64,000 nucleotides of DNA from Burkholderiales bacterium (GTDB lineage: Bacteria; Pseudomonadota; Gammaproteobacteria; Burkholderiales; Nitrosomonadaceae), in assembly GCA_024235735.1 (NCBI GenBank), contig JACKLU010000002.1:248001-312000 (forward strand), read 5' to 3'. Below, in pieces: positions 17,949 through 26,798 of the stretch. How positions within the stretch are numbered: the first letter of the stretch is position 1; each line of letters starts with the position of its first letter. The position numbers were made by a program, and so were the translations under genes. Below the pieces are notes generated by a model. It was given only the letters and a program-made list of their open reading frames with translations, did no database searches and was not told where the DNA came from.

Positions 17949-19121
17949 TTATCCTTCCTCGGGTTCGGGATCTTCCTGGTGCGGTGGGTCTACATCATGT
18001 TTTGACGTGGTGGAATTCGCGCCAGTTATAGTGCCGCTGATTTTCGGCGTGTGGCAGACAACGTCTCCATTTTGCGCTCTGTGTCTTAAGGCATGATCAA
18101 TGAGCACTAAAGCGAGCATGGCTTCAACAATAGGTGTTGCGCGAATACCGACACAGGGGTCATGACGGCCGTGTGTTTCAACAATGACTGGTTCTCCGTT
18201 TTTGTCGATCGAACGTCGACCCAGGCGTATGCTCGAGGTTGGTTTGATCGCGACATTGACAGTAATGGGCTGTCCGCTCGAAATACCACCGAGTATGCCG
18301 CCGGCATTATTGCTAAGAAATCCCTCTGGAGTCATTTCGTCAGAATGTTCGGTGCCTTTTTGCGAAACACTGGCAAAACCGGCGCCAATTTCCACCCCCT
18401 TGACTGCATTGATATTCATCATCGCATAGGCAATATCTGCATCCAGGCGATCATAAACCGGTTCTCCCCATCCTACCGGTACGCCTTCAGCAGTCACGCT
18501 TATTTTTGCACCGACTGAGTCACCCGATTTACGCAGCTGATCCATGAAAGTTTCCAGTTGCGCTGCATGGTCGTTGTCGGCAACAAAAAAAGGATTTTGA
18601 TTAACATCCCGCCAGCATTTGAATGGTATTTCAATCGGCCCAAGTTGCGCCATATAACCGCGAATGACGATACCGAATTTCTCATGCAACCACTTTTTTG
18701 CGATTGCGCCAGCGGCTACGCGTACTGCGGTTTCACGCGCGGATGACCGGCCTCCGCCGCGATAATCCCGGATACCGTATTTCTGCCAGTAGGTATAATC
18801 CGCGTGGCCGGGGCGAAATACATCCATGATTTTGCTGTAGTCTTTGCTGCGTTGGTCTTCGTTACGGATCAGTAAGCCGATTGATGTTCCGGTGGTTTTG
18901 CCTTCAAAAACACCGGAGAGAATCTCGACGGTATCGGATTCGCGCCGCTGCGTGACATGGCGGGAAGTGCCCGGTTTGCGTCTGTCCAGTTCGCGTTGAA
19001 TATCTTCCTGGCCGATTTCCAGGCCCGGCGGGCAGCCGTCAATCACGCAACCAATTGCAGGACCATGTGATTCACCAAAAGATGTGACACAAAACAGTTT
19101 TCCAAATGAGTTACCAGACAT
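17949..19121 (-). CDS. aroC: Chorismate synthase
   Basis: A 390-residue FMN-dependent enzyme that turns EPSP into chorismate, the last shikimate step. Family signatures are present: GESHGPAIGCVIDGCPPG near residue 16, RPGHADYTYWQKYG near 105, RGGGRSSARETA and HGRHDPCVGIRATPIVEAM near 315-335. The C-terminus carries an extra acidic tail (EDPEPEEG) not needed for activity. Single gene on the minus strand. Confidence 0.97.
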   Translation of the reverse strand: MSGNSFGKLFCVTSFGESHGPAIGCVIDGCPPGLEIGQEDIQRELDRRKPGTSRHVTQRRESDTVEILSGVFEGKTTGTSIGLLIRNEDQRSKDYSKIMDVFRPGHADYTYWQKYGIRDYRGGGRSSARETAVRVAAGAIAKKWLHEKFGIVIRGYMAQLGPIEIPFKCWRDVNQNPFFVADNDHAAQLETFMDQLRKSGDSVGAKISVTAEGVPVGWGEPVYDRLDADIAYAMMNINAVKGVEIGAGFASVSQKGTEHSDEMTPEGFLSNNAGGILGGISSGQPITVNVAIKPTSSIRLGRRSIDKNGEPVIVETHGRHDPCVGIRATPIVEAMLALVLIDHALRHRAQNGDVVCHTPKISGTITGANSTTSKHDVDPPHQEDPEPEEG

Positions 19122-19372
19122 GTCGAAAAATTCCTGTTAATTACTTTTTATTGCGGTGGAGGGTTCAGTTTTTTGCACTACAGTCCGCGCACCACGTTTT
19201 TGCGCTTTTGAGGAAAATCAAACTGAAAAGGCTTCAATCGTGCTATATACAACGGGTAAAATGCAGCAGGCTGAGTAAGTGGACATTATAAACGGTAAAG
19301 GCTGATGTTTATCGAAAGATGCGAAAAGCTCAGACGCTGTATTAAATATATCCGGAAAAAACAGGAGATGGA

Positions 19373-20269
19373 ATGAGCACAACAGAAGTCAAAGCATTTT
19401 TGACGCATTTACAGGATAGCATTGTCGCAGGATTGCAAGCGGTTGATGGTAAAACGTTCCGGCGCGATCAATGGGATCGTCCAGGGGGAGGCGGCGGAAC
19501 CAGCGCGGTCATCGAAGAAGGCAACGTGCTGGAGCGTGGCGGTGTTAACTTTTCACATGTGCATGGCAGTGGACTGCCTGCCTCGGCGACAGCCGCCCGC
19601 CCGGAATTATCCGGTCGCTCCTTTGAAGCCATGGGCGTTTCGCTGGTGCTGCATCCGCGCAATCCTTATGCGCCGACTGTACATATGAATGTTCGTTACT
19701 TTGAAGCGCGCAAGGAGGGTGCTGAACCAGTCTGGTGGTTTGGCGGCGGCATGGATCTGACACCGTATTATGGGTTTGAGGAAGACGCCGTGCATTTTCA
19801 TCAGGTATGCAAGGATGCGCTACAACCGTTCGGCGATGACTGTTATCCGCGTCTGAAGAAATGGTGCGATGAATATTTTTTCTTGAAACATCGTAATGAG
19901 CCGCGAGGTATCGGCGGCGTATTTTTTGACGATTGGAATCAACCCGACTTCCACACTTGTTTTAATCTGATGCAAAGTGTCGGCGAACATTTTCTGGCAG
20001 CTTATCGGCCTATTCTGGAAAGGCGCAAGGATACGCCATACGGTGATCGTGAACGTGATTTTCAGGCTTATCGCCGGGGGCGTTACGTTGAATTTAACCT
20101 GGTCTGGGACCGTGGTACATTATTTGGCCTGCAGACAGGGGGACGTACTGAATCTATCCTGATGTCGCTGCCGCCGATTGTCAAATGGCGCTATGATTGG
20201 AAACCCGCTGAGAATACGCCGGAAAAGAAATTGTACACCGACTTTCTGATCGGAAAAGACTGGGTTTGA
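19373..20269 (+). CDS. hemF: Oxygen-dependent coproporphyrinogen III oxidase
   Basis: A 298-residue cytosolic enzyme of haem synthesis that decarboxylates two propionates of coproporphyrinogen III using O2. The diagnostic WWFGGGMDLTPYY and RGIGGVFFDD segments are intact, with RGRYVEFNLVWDRGT and GRTESILMSLPP near the C-terminus. AGGAGATGG precedes the ATG closely. Length is normal. Aerobic haem synthesis fits a haem-protein-rich, oxygen-using bacterium. Confidence 0.97.
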   Translation: MSTTEVKAFLTHLQDSIVAGLQAVDGKTFRRDQWDRPGGGGGTSAVIEEGNVLERGGVNFSHVHGSGLPASATAARPELSGRSFEAMGVSLVLHPRNPYAPTVHMNVRYFEARKEGAEPVWWFGGGMDLTPYYGFEEDAVHFHQVCKDALQPFGDDCYPRLKKWCDEYFFLKHRNEPRGIGGVFFDDWNQPDFHTCFNLMQSVGEHFLAAYRPILERRKDTPYGDRERDFQAYRRGRYVEFNLVWDRGTLFGLQTGGRTESILMSLPPIVKWRYDWKPAENTPEKKLYTDFLIGKDWV

Positions 20270-20621
20270 CACCAGCGGATCAGTTCTCTATTACTGGATG
20301 CGGCAATATGCCGCATTGTTTTTGCTTATGCCGGACTCGATAATTGCAGTGGTTTTATCAACCAGCGGCAATTTTCTCCCCTGATTGTCCCAAGCCGTTA
20401 AATGAATTTTTGATTTTATTTCAAATCCAGGGTTGTTTTCCGGTTGTTGCGGCACTACCGTGTCTACGTGTTAACCCGTATTCTTCTGATGCGTGTTTTC
20501 TGCTAGATTGTCATCAACGGGTTGCAGGATTCCGGAATGTCACAATATTGCAATTTGAACCCCTGTACAATGAAAATGGGGTTCTTGGGGGTTTTTCTAA
20601 GTTAAGTTTATGGAGCATTTT
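20270..20621. other. Intergenic region hemF to cytochrome c peroxidase
   Basis: It contains the hemF terminator at 20296-20323. Further on, a GAACCCC/GGGGTTC inverted repeat spans 20557-20584, just before the peroxidase ribosome site. An open frame at 20344-20625 has no recognisable product and is probably chance. Confidence 0.5.
20296..20323 (+). terminator. Rho-independent terminator after hemF
   Basis: ATGCGGCA and TGCCGCAT form a perfect 8-bp stem around ATA, followed by TGTTTTT. It starts 27 bases after the hemF stop. Confidence 0.88.
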
Positions 20622-21770
20622 ATGAAACTGATTTTATTATTACTGACGTTCTTTCTAAGTTCGCTGGCCTGCGCCCAGGAAAATGCGCAGAAACCAAATG
20701 CCGCGGGACAACAGGCGCAGCATAAACATGAAAACGGCAAAGGAAGCGCCGATCATGGCCATGGGCATGAACATGCCGATAAAGGCCACAGCGGTCACGG
20801 ACACGGCGATAAAGCGCATGATGATCATGGACACGATCATGGGCATGGCGGGGGCCACCATGGACATGGCCATAAACTCGATGAAACTCAGCTAAAACAG
20901 TTTTTTGAGCCGCTGCCCGAGTCCATCATTGATGCGCAGAAAAACGCCGCGTTGATTGCGCTGGGTAAAAAGTTGTACCTGGATCCGAGATTATCCGTCA
21001 ATGACAAAATTTCCTGCAATTCCTGTCATAGTCTCAGTAATTATGGCGTAGACAGTGAACCCACCTCTCCGGGGCATGAAGGCAAACGTGGTGGCAGAAA
21101 TTCGCCAACCACATTCAATGCCGCGCTGCATGTCGCGCAATTCTGGGATGGACGCGCGAGCACTGTGGAGGAGCAGGCTTTAGGCCCGATTCTGAATCCG
21201 ATTGAAATGGGTATGCCAAGTGAAGATGCTGTTGTCAAGAAACTCAAGGCAATCGATGAATACAAAAAATTATTCGCAGAAGCCTTCAGTGATCAAAAAG
21301 ATCCACTGATTTATAAAAATATTGGTGTGGCTATTGGTGCTTTTGAGCGTACGTTGCTGACGCCATCGCGGTTCGATGATTTCCTCAAGGGCGATCAGGA
21401 TGCATTGAATGAAAGCGAAAAAAGGGGACTGAAAAAGTTTGTTAACATGGGTTGCGTCAATTGCCACAATGGCGTTGCCATTGGCGGTAACTCCTTCAGA
21501 AAAATCGGATTGGTGGTGCCTTACGAAACATCGGATATGGGACGTTTCGAAGTGACGGGTATTGAAAGCGACAAAAAAGCGTTTAAAGTGCCGAGTCTTA
21601 GAAATATTGCTCAAACGGGACCTTATTTTCATGATGGTTCCGTTGAAACATTGGACGAAGCTATCCGGCTGATGGCGAAACATCAATTGGGCCGCGATCA
21701 TGTCGGCCATGGCATGATCAGGGATATCAAGGCTTTTCTCGGCGCCTTAACGGCCAAGGAAGCAAAATAA
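20622..21770 (+). CDS. Diheme cytochrome c peroxidase (MauG/BCCP family), His-rich
   Basis: A periplasmic diheme enzyme that reduces H2O2 with electrons from small c cytochromes. A signal peptide MKLILLLLTFFLSSLACA starts at the second ATG (20622), which has GGAG six bases before it; the ATG at 20610 is part of that ribosome site. Residues about 35-85 form a long His/Gly/Asp stretch with many HGH units, unusual for the family and likely to bind metal. Haem sites are CNSCH near 132 and CVNCH near 277. The domain otherwise follows the family (FWDGRASTVEEQALGP, VPSLRNIAQTGPYFHDG). Confidence 0.93.
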   Translation: MKLILLLLTFFLSSLACAQENAQKPNAAGQQAQHKHENGKGSADHGHGHEHADKGHSGHGHGDKAHDDHGHDHGHGGGHHGHGHKLDETQLKQFFEPLPESIIDAQKNAALIALGKKLYLDPRLSVNDKISCNSCHSLSNYGVDSEPTSPGHEGKRGGRNSPTTFNAALHVAQFWDGRASTVEEQALGPILNPIEMGMPSEDAVVKKLKAIDEYKKLFAEAFSDQKDPLIYKNIGVAIGAFERTLLTPSRFDDFLKGDQDALNESEKRGLKKFVNMGCVNCHNGVAIGGNSFRKIGLVVPYETSDMGRFEVTGIESDKKAFKVPSLRNIAQTGPYFHDGSVETLDEAIRLMAKHQLGRDHVGHGMIRDIKAFLGALTAKEAK

Positions 21771-21890
21771 TCGCGTAATAACCGGGGACAAGCGCCGCGC
21801 AAAGAAATTTACGCGGCGTCTCTTTCCACATTCTGGTGCGTATAGACGAACATCATTCGTCATTCTCGTTCTGCAAGGGAGTTAACCCAT

Positions 21891-22436
21891 ATGAATTTCT
21901 TCGCAGCTTTTCTGTTTTTGATGTTGCCAGTTTCGATGTCTGTTCATGCTGTGGAGCCCGCCGATGAGAAAAGGCTGGATGAAGTCGCGGAGCGCGGGAC
22001 GCATGTCATGCCTTTTGATCTGGAAAAAACAATCCATGTTTTTTCCAAAACACCGGAAGGCGGAATTCAGCAGGTTATTGCCAAGGACAAATCGGATAGC
22101 GAACAGATTCAACTGATTCGCGCGCATCTGTCGGAAATTTCAGCAGAATTCAGTCAGGGAGATTATTCCAAGCCGATGCATATTCACGGTCAGGATATGC
22201 CGGGATTGGACGTATTGAAAACAGCCAGCCCCGGGCAGGTTAAGATTGAATACCGCGAACTGCCGGATGGCGCGCAGATTCACTATATCTCTCAGTCGCC
22301 ACAACTTATCGATGCAATACACCAGTGGTTCGATGCGCAGTTGAGTGATCATGCCCGGCACGCTGTTCCAGGCCATCCGCACGAACATGGACAACATCGG
22401 CATGGTCACGATAGTCACAATAGACACCACGAATAA
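21891..22436 (+). CDS. Secreted protein with His-rich C-terminus
   Basis: A 181-residue protein not assigned to a family. It has a signal peptide ending near SMSVHAVEPA and a globular middle. The C-terminal 22 residues hold many His (HPHEHGQHRHGHDSH). It lies 120 bases after the cytochrome c peroxidase, which has a similar His-rich segment at its N-terminus. Both are exported. The shared feature suggests a common metal-handling role or delivery of metal, but this is inference. Confidence 0.75.
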   Translation: MNFFAAFLFLMLPVSMSVHAVEPADEKRLDEVAERGTHVMPFDLEKTIHVFSKTPEGGIQQVIAKDKSDSEQIQLIRAHLSEISAEFSQGDYSKPMHIHGQDMPGLDVLKTASPGQVKIEYRELPDGAQIHYISQSPQLIDAIHQWFDAQLSDHARHAVPGHPHEHGQHRHGHDSHNRHHE

Positions 22437-22546
22437 ATTGGGTGTATAACTTGTCGGTTTGCGGAAATGCACTGAATTCTGAAATCCGATAACCCGCTGT
22501 TCATCGCACTCCGCATGCTGAAGTACGATGAATGGTTTTCTGAATA

Positions 22547-23056
22547 TCAGGGAAATGCCGGTATTCTCGGTTCGGTTTGTTCAACTTCGACTTCGGGAAT
22601 ATGTTTTCTGATCAATGCTTCAATCTCGTTGACCCGTTCGGGAGAAACATCGGCTAATACCAGAAACTCTCCGGCTTCGATGGCTTCTTCAAATTCCTTA
22701 GTGCGGCGATTGCCGATGCTCATGCCGACCATACCGCTCAACCAGGCGCCTATACCAGCGCCGGCAAGTCCGCTGCCGAGCAAAATACCACCGGCGACTA
22801 CAGTTGATGCAGGTGGAAGCGCAATCGCGACCAGTCCGGCAAGTAAGCCAGTAGCGCCACCCAGAGCGAGACCCTGTTCAACAGCCGGAATAAAATCTGA
22901 TTTCTGTAAAAGATTGGCCTCGGGAAGATTTTCAAGCGGCGTACCACGCTTTGCAAGAACATGGATATGTTTTTCCTCGATCTTGGCCAGCAGCAATTCA
23001 TCGACAATTTTATGGGTGACGGCTATGTTGGGTACAAGAAAATAAATTCTACGCAT
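22547..23056 (-). CDS. DUF1269-like protein with glycine-rich hydrophobic core
   Basis: A 169-residue protein. The N-terminal part (YFLVPNIAVTHKIVDELL) and C-terminal part look like two soluble alpha/beta halves. They flank a Gly/Ala-rich hydrophobic hairpin (residues about 62-110, including GGATGLLAGLVAIALPP). This is the layout of DUF1269 stress-related membrane proteins. Single gene on the minus strand with a good upstream AGGAGAG. Function unknown. Confidence 0.7.
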   Translation of the reverse strand: MRRIYFLVPNIAVTHKIVDELLLAKIEEKHIHVLAKRGTPLENLPEANLLQKSDFIPAVEQGLALGGATGLLAGLVAIALPPASTVVAGGILLGSGLAGAGIGAWLSGMVGMSIGNRRTKEFEEAIEAGEFLVLADVSPERVNEIEALIRKHIPEVEVEQTEPRIPAFP

Positions 23057-23288
23057 GATGCTCTCCTTGAATAAGGGTTAAGATCAGTTGCCCAAAAAAC
23101 CGGAGCAACGAGTGTGGATTCAAGTGACTGGAATATCCGATAATTATTTTTGTTTTCGATCAGAAAACCAACAATTTTTCCAATGATTCTATCAAAGTGA
23201 TCATCATTGAAAAATAAGGGCAACTACGTATTGCATTGAACAATGAACAAACTATTTGTGCATTCAATTCAACTGTAAATGTATGCCG

Positions 23289-23873
23289 CTAACTTGCATT
23301 GTCGCCAGACCGTGGATAAAGACGCGAAACGATGATCATCAGAGCGACTGCGATGACGAGCGCGAGTAGCAAACCCGTAAAAAACACACGCCAGTCATTC
23401 GGCTTGAGTACGCCAAGTGTGACGATTAAAAATAATATAGGCAGATCGAGAAAATGAGTAAATGCAGGACCTTGTTCGCTGCGCGCTTTAATTAAATCAG
23501 GTGTAAACGTGCCGGCAGCCAGGGATTCTTCAGATAAGCGGCGTAGTCGCATGAAATAAAAACGTGTGACGGTGTTGCCTTCGATAAATTCAAACGTGAA
23601 CAGGGCAACCATGCCCGCCAGCCAGGGTATTGAAATAAAACTCCAGCCGTCGTAAAACACGGCAATCATCCAGGTCCCCGAGACAAGCAGAATGATTGTG
23701 CCAGGAACCACCACGCCGTCATAAAAGACCGCAATATTTCTTACCGATTCCGAGAAACGCACCAGATCTAAAGTCTGGCGGGATTGCAGGTCATTGATCC
23801 AGACGCCAATCAATCCTGCGCCGATCAGAACGGTGCCGATGACGTGAGCAAGTTTGAGAAGATCATAGGTCAT
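23289..23873 (-). CDS. DUF2269 family membrane protein
   Basis: A 194-residue integral membrane protein with about four to five helices. It begins DLLKLAHVIGTVLIGAGL, has the repeated IAVFYDG motif at two helix ends, then GMVALFTFEFIEGNTVTR. This fits DUF2269 (predicted integral membrane proteins, related to CopD/YetJ-like folds). Function is not known. A perfect palindrome lies just upstream of its start codon. Confidence 0.7.
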   Translation of the reverse strand: MTYDLLKLAHVIGTVLIGAGLIGVWINDLQSRQTLDLVRFSESVRNIAVFYDGVVVPGTIILLVSGTWMIAVFYDGWSFISIPWLAGMVALFTFEFIEGNTVTRFYFMRLRRLSEESLAAGTFTPDLIKARSEQGPAFTHFLDLPILFLIVTLGVLKPNDWRVFFTGLLLALVIAVALMIIVSRLYPRSGDNAS

Positions 23874-23885
23874 GGTGTTTTGTGG

Positions 23886-23923
23886 TATTTCGCACTTTCA
23901 CATGACTGTGAAAGTGCGAAATA
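23886..23923. repeat. Perfect 17-bp inverted repeat with 4-base loop
   Basis: TATTTCGCACTTTCACA, loop TGAC, then its exact complement. It lies between the gene ending at 23950 and the start of the DUF2269 gene, both on the minus strand. In RNA it forms a very stable hairpin, but no T run follows in either direction. It may limit read-through, stabilise the 3' end of the upstream mRNA, or be an operator. Confidence 0.75.
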
Positions 23924-23949
23924 GGCTCCGGTGTTGTTTTCTCTCCCGA

Positions 23950-24723
23950 TCAGTTGCATTGACCAAGATTCGAGGCGGGTTCGCGTAGTTCAAAAACGAG
24001 ATTGCCGTTAGTCGATAAAGCCGGCGCATAGTGCAGATTCGCCCAATAGTCAACGACAACGCCATCCTGGGTGACGACGCTCAGGCGGGGAATATGCAGA
24101 CGTGCATCCGTACCAAACGTCGGATGTGATTGGATACAGTTTTCCTGTGCAGCGTTCAGTCCCGTCAGCCGTGCGCATTGATCTTCCTTGTTTCCAGCCA
24201 CGCGATTCGCGCCGCCGGTTGGCGCTGGAGCATTTTCCTTACATTGCAGGTTGCCATCAATCGTATTGTATTGAATTTCGACACTGCCGCTGTTCTGAAA
24301 AACCTGCACGCTGCCGCCGATGTCGTTGCGCAGCGCCTTGAATGGCTGACCATTGCTTTCAAACTGAATATCGCTTTCGATAATGCTGTTACTGATGATT
24401 GCGCCGCCACCCTGTTTGATTTGCACCGAACCACCGATGCGTGAGTTGTCCAGTATGTTGACCTGGCGTGCATTTTCGGCCTGTACGTTGCCGATCACGA
24501 CAATCCGACGTGCAGTCAGAACCGCATTGGCGGTCACCTGGATAGTGCCCATGATGCGGGTATTTTGCAGTACGCATTCACTGTTGCTCGGGATGAGCAA
24601 ATTGTCCACAACGGTATTGCCTAAGGAACCCGAGCACAGGGTTTCTTCAGCCGCAGTTTGCAGCGGCAGTAGAAATAGGGTACTGAGAATAATGATTTTT
24701 TTGCAAATGGTTGTCGGTTTCAT
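23950..24723 (-). CDS. Exported protein with beta-solenoid-like repeats
   Basis: About 257 residues from the ATG at 24723, which has GAGGAG eight bases upstream; the ATG at 24738 is part of that site. A signal peptide ends near PLQTAAEE. The middle has short beta repeats separated by Asn/Gly turns: LTARRIVVIGNVQAEN, IGGSVQIKQGG, IGGSVQVFQNSG, EIQYNTIDGNLQC. This suggests a right-handed beta-helix or bactofilin-like stack. Six or more Cys are present. Not recognised beyond fold-level similarity. Confidence 0.7.
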   Translation of the reverse strand: MKPTTICKKIIILSTLFLLPLQTAAEETLCSGSLGNTVVDNLLIPSNSECVLQNTRIMGTIQVTANAVLTARRIVVIGNVQAENARQVNILDNSRIGGSVQIKQGGGAIISNSIIESDIQFESNGQPFKALRNDIGGSVQVFQNSGSVEIQYNTIDGNLQCKENAPAPTGGANRVAGNKEDQCARLTGLNAAQENCIQSHPTFGTDARLHIPRLSVVTQDGVVVDYWANLHYAPALSTNGNLVFELREPASNLGQCN

Positions 24724-24816
24724 TGGAAATCTCCTCATAAACTGCCGTGCTGGTGTGGCATGATGCCGGTTGATTTTGTAGCTTGGCAGATCGGTGATGA
24801 ACGCAATATGGATAGA

Positions 24817-25329
24817 TCAGCTTCTAAGCGCAGGTAATGGTTCTTCCAGCGGGATAAACCTTAAAGCGTAACCGTTGTTGCACCAGCGTTCTCCGCGCGG
24901 CAGTGGTCCATCCTTGAAGACATGGCCCTGATGACCGCCGCAGCGCACGCAATGGTATTCCGTGCGCGGCCAGATCATCTTGAAGTCGATCCGGGTGGCG
25001 ATATGTCCGGGAATGGGCTGGGTGAAGCTGGGCCAGCCGGTCCAGCTTTCGTATTTATGGGCGCTTTCAAACAACGGCAGATAACAGGCCGCGCACAGAT
25101 AAGTGCCTTCTCGTTCTTCGTAGACCAGATTGCTGGATTCGGGACGTTCGGTCGCTTCTTCGAACAGTATCTGGTAGGCTTTGGGCGAGAGCAAATCGCG
25201 CCATTCCGTATGTGGTTTGTTTAGCGGGGTAATCGTTGCGGCGGCTTCGCCAACGACTTTTGAGCAGGCCGGAACAAGCGGCAGCACGGTCAGCGCGGCA
25301 AAGCTTTGTAACACGGTGCGTCGTTTCAT
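24817..25329 (-). CDS. msrB: Peptide-methionine (R)-S-oxide reductase, exported
   Basis: A 170-residue MsrB that repairs methionine-R-sulfoxide in proteins. Zinc ligands are CAAC near residue 79 and CVRC near 125. GGHQGHVFKDG and the catalytic Cys in RWCNNGYALRF are intact. The N-terminus MKRRTVLQSFAALTVLPL ends in a lipobox-like VPAC, so it is probably a Tat- or Sec-exported lipoprotein acting in the periplasm. No MsrA domain or msrA gene is nearby. Confidence 0.93.
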   Translation of the reverse strand: MKRRTVLQSFAALTVLPLVPACSKVVGEAAATITPLNKPHTEWRDLLSPKAYQILFEEATERPESSNLVYEEREGTYLCAACYLPLFESAHKYESWTGWPSFTQPIPGHIATRIDFKMIWPRTEYHCVRCGGHQGHVFKDGPLPRGERWCNNGYALRFIPLEEPLPALRS

Positions 25330-25453
25330 GAAGCGGTTCTCCTGATGAATAAAATAAAAGCCGGAAAATTGATCGGCGCGATTGGCCAGTGACTGTCATT
25401 ATGCAACAGCTGCAAGGCGTTATCATAACAACTATTGATTCAGACTTTCAGCA

Positions 25454-25900
25454 TCAACGCAGTAGAATGAGCTGTGGAATCGCATCGGCAGTGTTCCAGA
25501 TGATTGCATTCTGCTCCAGTTGACGAGCCAAAACGCGAGCAGCTTCAAGGCCGATGCCGAATACCAGGAAGCCGGGCTCGCCTGGCCAGTTGTCCGTCGG
25601 ATGTTTACCAATGCCTTGAAAAAACACAAATCCGCGCTGTGTCAATAATTGCTCGAGTTCGGTGTGGCGTGCAACATTATCCGTCTCACTCAGAATGGTG
25701 CTGAAAGGATTGCAGGCCGTTATAAATGCGCTTTCCGTGACTGCATGGGTTTTGTGCAGTTCTGCCAGAATCGGACAAGCCATGCCAACCTTAAGCGTGA
25801 AGGGTGTTGCGCTATAAATCCGGTATTCTGTTTCCAGGTAGGCTTTAATGGTGACAGCATCAATTACAGAGTCAATTGCGGAATCCGGAAATTTATTCAT
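25454..25900 (-). CDS. DUF3293 domain-containing protein
   Basis: A 148-residue cytosolic protein. It has the DUF3293 pattern: FITACNPFSTILSETDN, RGFVFFQGIGKHPTDNWPGE, then FLVFGIGLEAARVLARQLEQ and a final NAIIWNTADAIPQL. Full length for the family. No reaction is known. Its neighbours give no clue. Confidence 0.85.
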   Translation of the reverse strand: MNKFPDSAIDSVIDAVTIKAYLETEYRIYSATPFTLKVGMACPILAELHKTHAVTESAFITACNPFSTILSETDNVARHTELEQLLTQRGFVFFQGIGKHPTDNWPGEPGFLVFGIGLEAARVLARQLEQNAIIWNTADAIPQLILLR

Positions 25901-26098
25901 CGCGTACCAAAATTCAAGACCAAAAAATGCTTTTTATTGCGCGGCAGGTATGTTCCCGGATCATCCCGGTGCTATCGATTGATCAGTGACTGGACGATAA
26001 CAGCAGGATTATGTGGAATTATTACTGTTATTCCCCGGTTTGCCAGCGCCATTTTAATCCATAATAAAACCGCGATTAATACCCATTGGGAGACGGTT

Positions 26099-26674
26099 AT
26101 GGAAAACCAATTACTTGATCTATCTGTACACGCACTGGCAAAAGCAGGCACTAGAAGAGATACGAGAGCGAATGGCCAGAAGTTTACAGATTCAGGACAT
26201 ACCCGGAATGCAGAAAGAAAACCGTTTGCTGCAACCGAGACAGATGAAGCGATAAACCTTAATGCCAGCAATGCGCCGCAGACACTGGTTTTGCAATCAG
26301 CGCTGGAGGGCATTAATAAAGCGCTGCAAGATATTCCGGGCGATAACGTGATTCAAAAGGCATATGATTCAAAAATTGATGTCGGCCCCGAGATGACCGC
26401 TGATCGTATTGTTTCGTCAAGTCTACAGATTTTTCCAGCATTCCGGGAACAGCACCCCGAATTAACGCAGGAAGAGGCGCTAAATGTTTTTATCGATATT
26501 ATTCACGGCGGGATGCGTGCGGGATTTCTCGAAGCAAAAGAAATTCTAAGAAATCTGAATGCATTGGATGATGGCGATAACGAAGATATTATCGATCAAA
26601 CATTCCTGCTGGCGCAGGAGAAAATGCAATTGTTCGCTGATAGGTATGATTATGCAAAAACAAAGCGGGCATGA
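26099..26674 (+). CDS. DUF5610-like conserved protein
   Basis: A 191-residue protein from the ATG at 26099, which follows GGGAGACGGTT. The same frame is open much further upstream but runs antisense across the DUF3293 gene, so the longer form is rejected. The C-terminal two thirds are helical and acidic and contain AFREQHPELTQEEALNVF and IIHGGMRAGFLEAKEIL, as in DUF5610 proteins. No signal peptide. Function unknown. Confidence 0.7.
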   Translation: MENQLLDLSVHALAKAGTRRDTRANGQKFTDSGHTRNAERKPFAATETDEAINLNASNAPQTLVLQSALEGINKALQDIPGDNVIQKAYDSKIDVGPEMTADRIVSSSLQIFPAFREQHPELTQEEALNVFIDIIHGGMRAGFLEAKEILRNLNALDDGDNEDIIDQTFLLAQEKMQLFADRYDYAKTKRA

Positions 26675-26742
26675 TTTCTTCCCATGATATCCTAGGCCTC
26701 ATTCAACCGAGGTTCTTGGGTTAAGCAAAAGTTAAGTAAAAC

Positions 26743-26773
26743 AGGTGCAATAGTCATTTGATCTATTGCACCT
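26743..26773. terminator. Hairpin between convergent genes, likely bidirectional terminator
   Basis: AGGTGCAATAG and CTATTGCACCT form a perfect 11-bp stem with a 9-base loop. On the minus strand TGTTTTAC follows, serving the haloperoxidase gene that ends at 26799. The plus-strand T run is poor. Confidence 0.6.
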
Positions 26774-26798
26774 TGTCGATTGCAAAAAATAGACAAAC

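Noticed and set aside
22515..23045. 176-codon plus-strand frame
   Set aside because: It is the mirror of the DUF1269-like gene; the Ala/Pro/Ser-rich product is an antisense artefact of its Gly/Ala codons.
25649..26098. N-terminal extension of the DUF5610-like gene
   Set aside because: It runs antisense over the DUF3293 gene, and a good ribosome site precedes the ATG at 26099.
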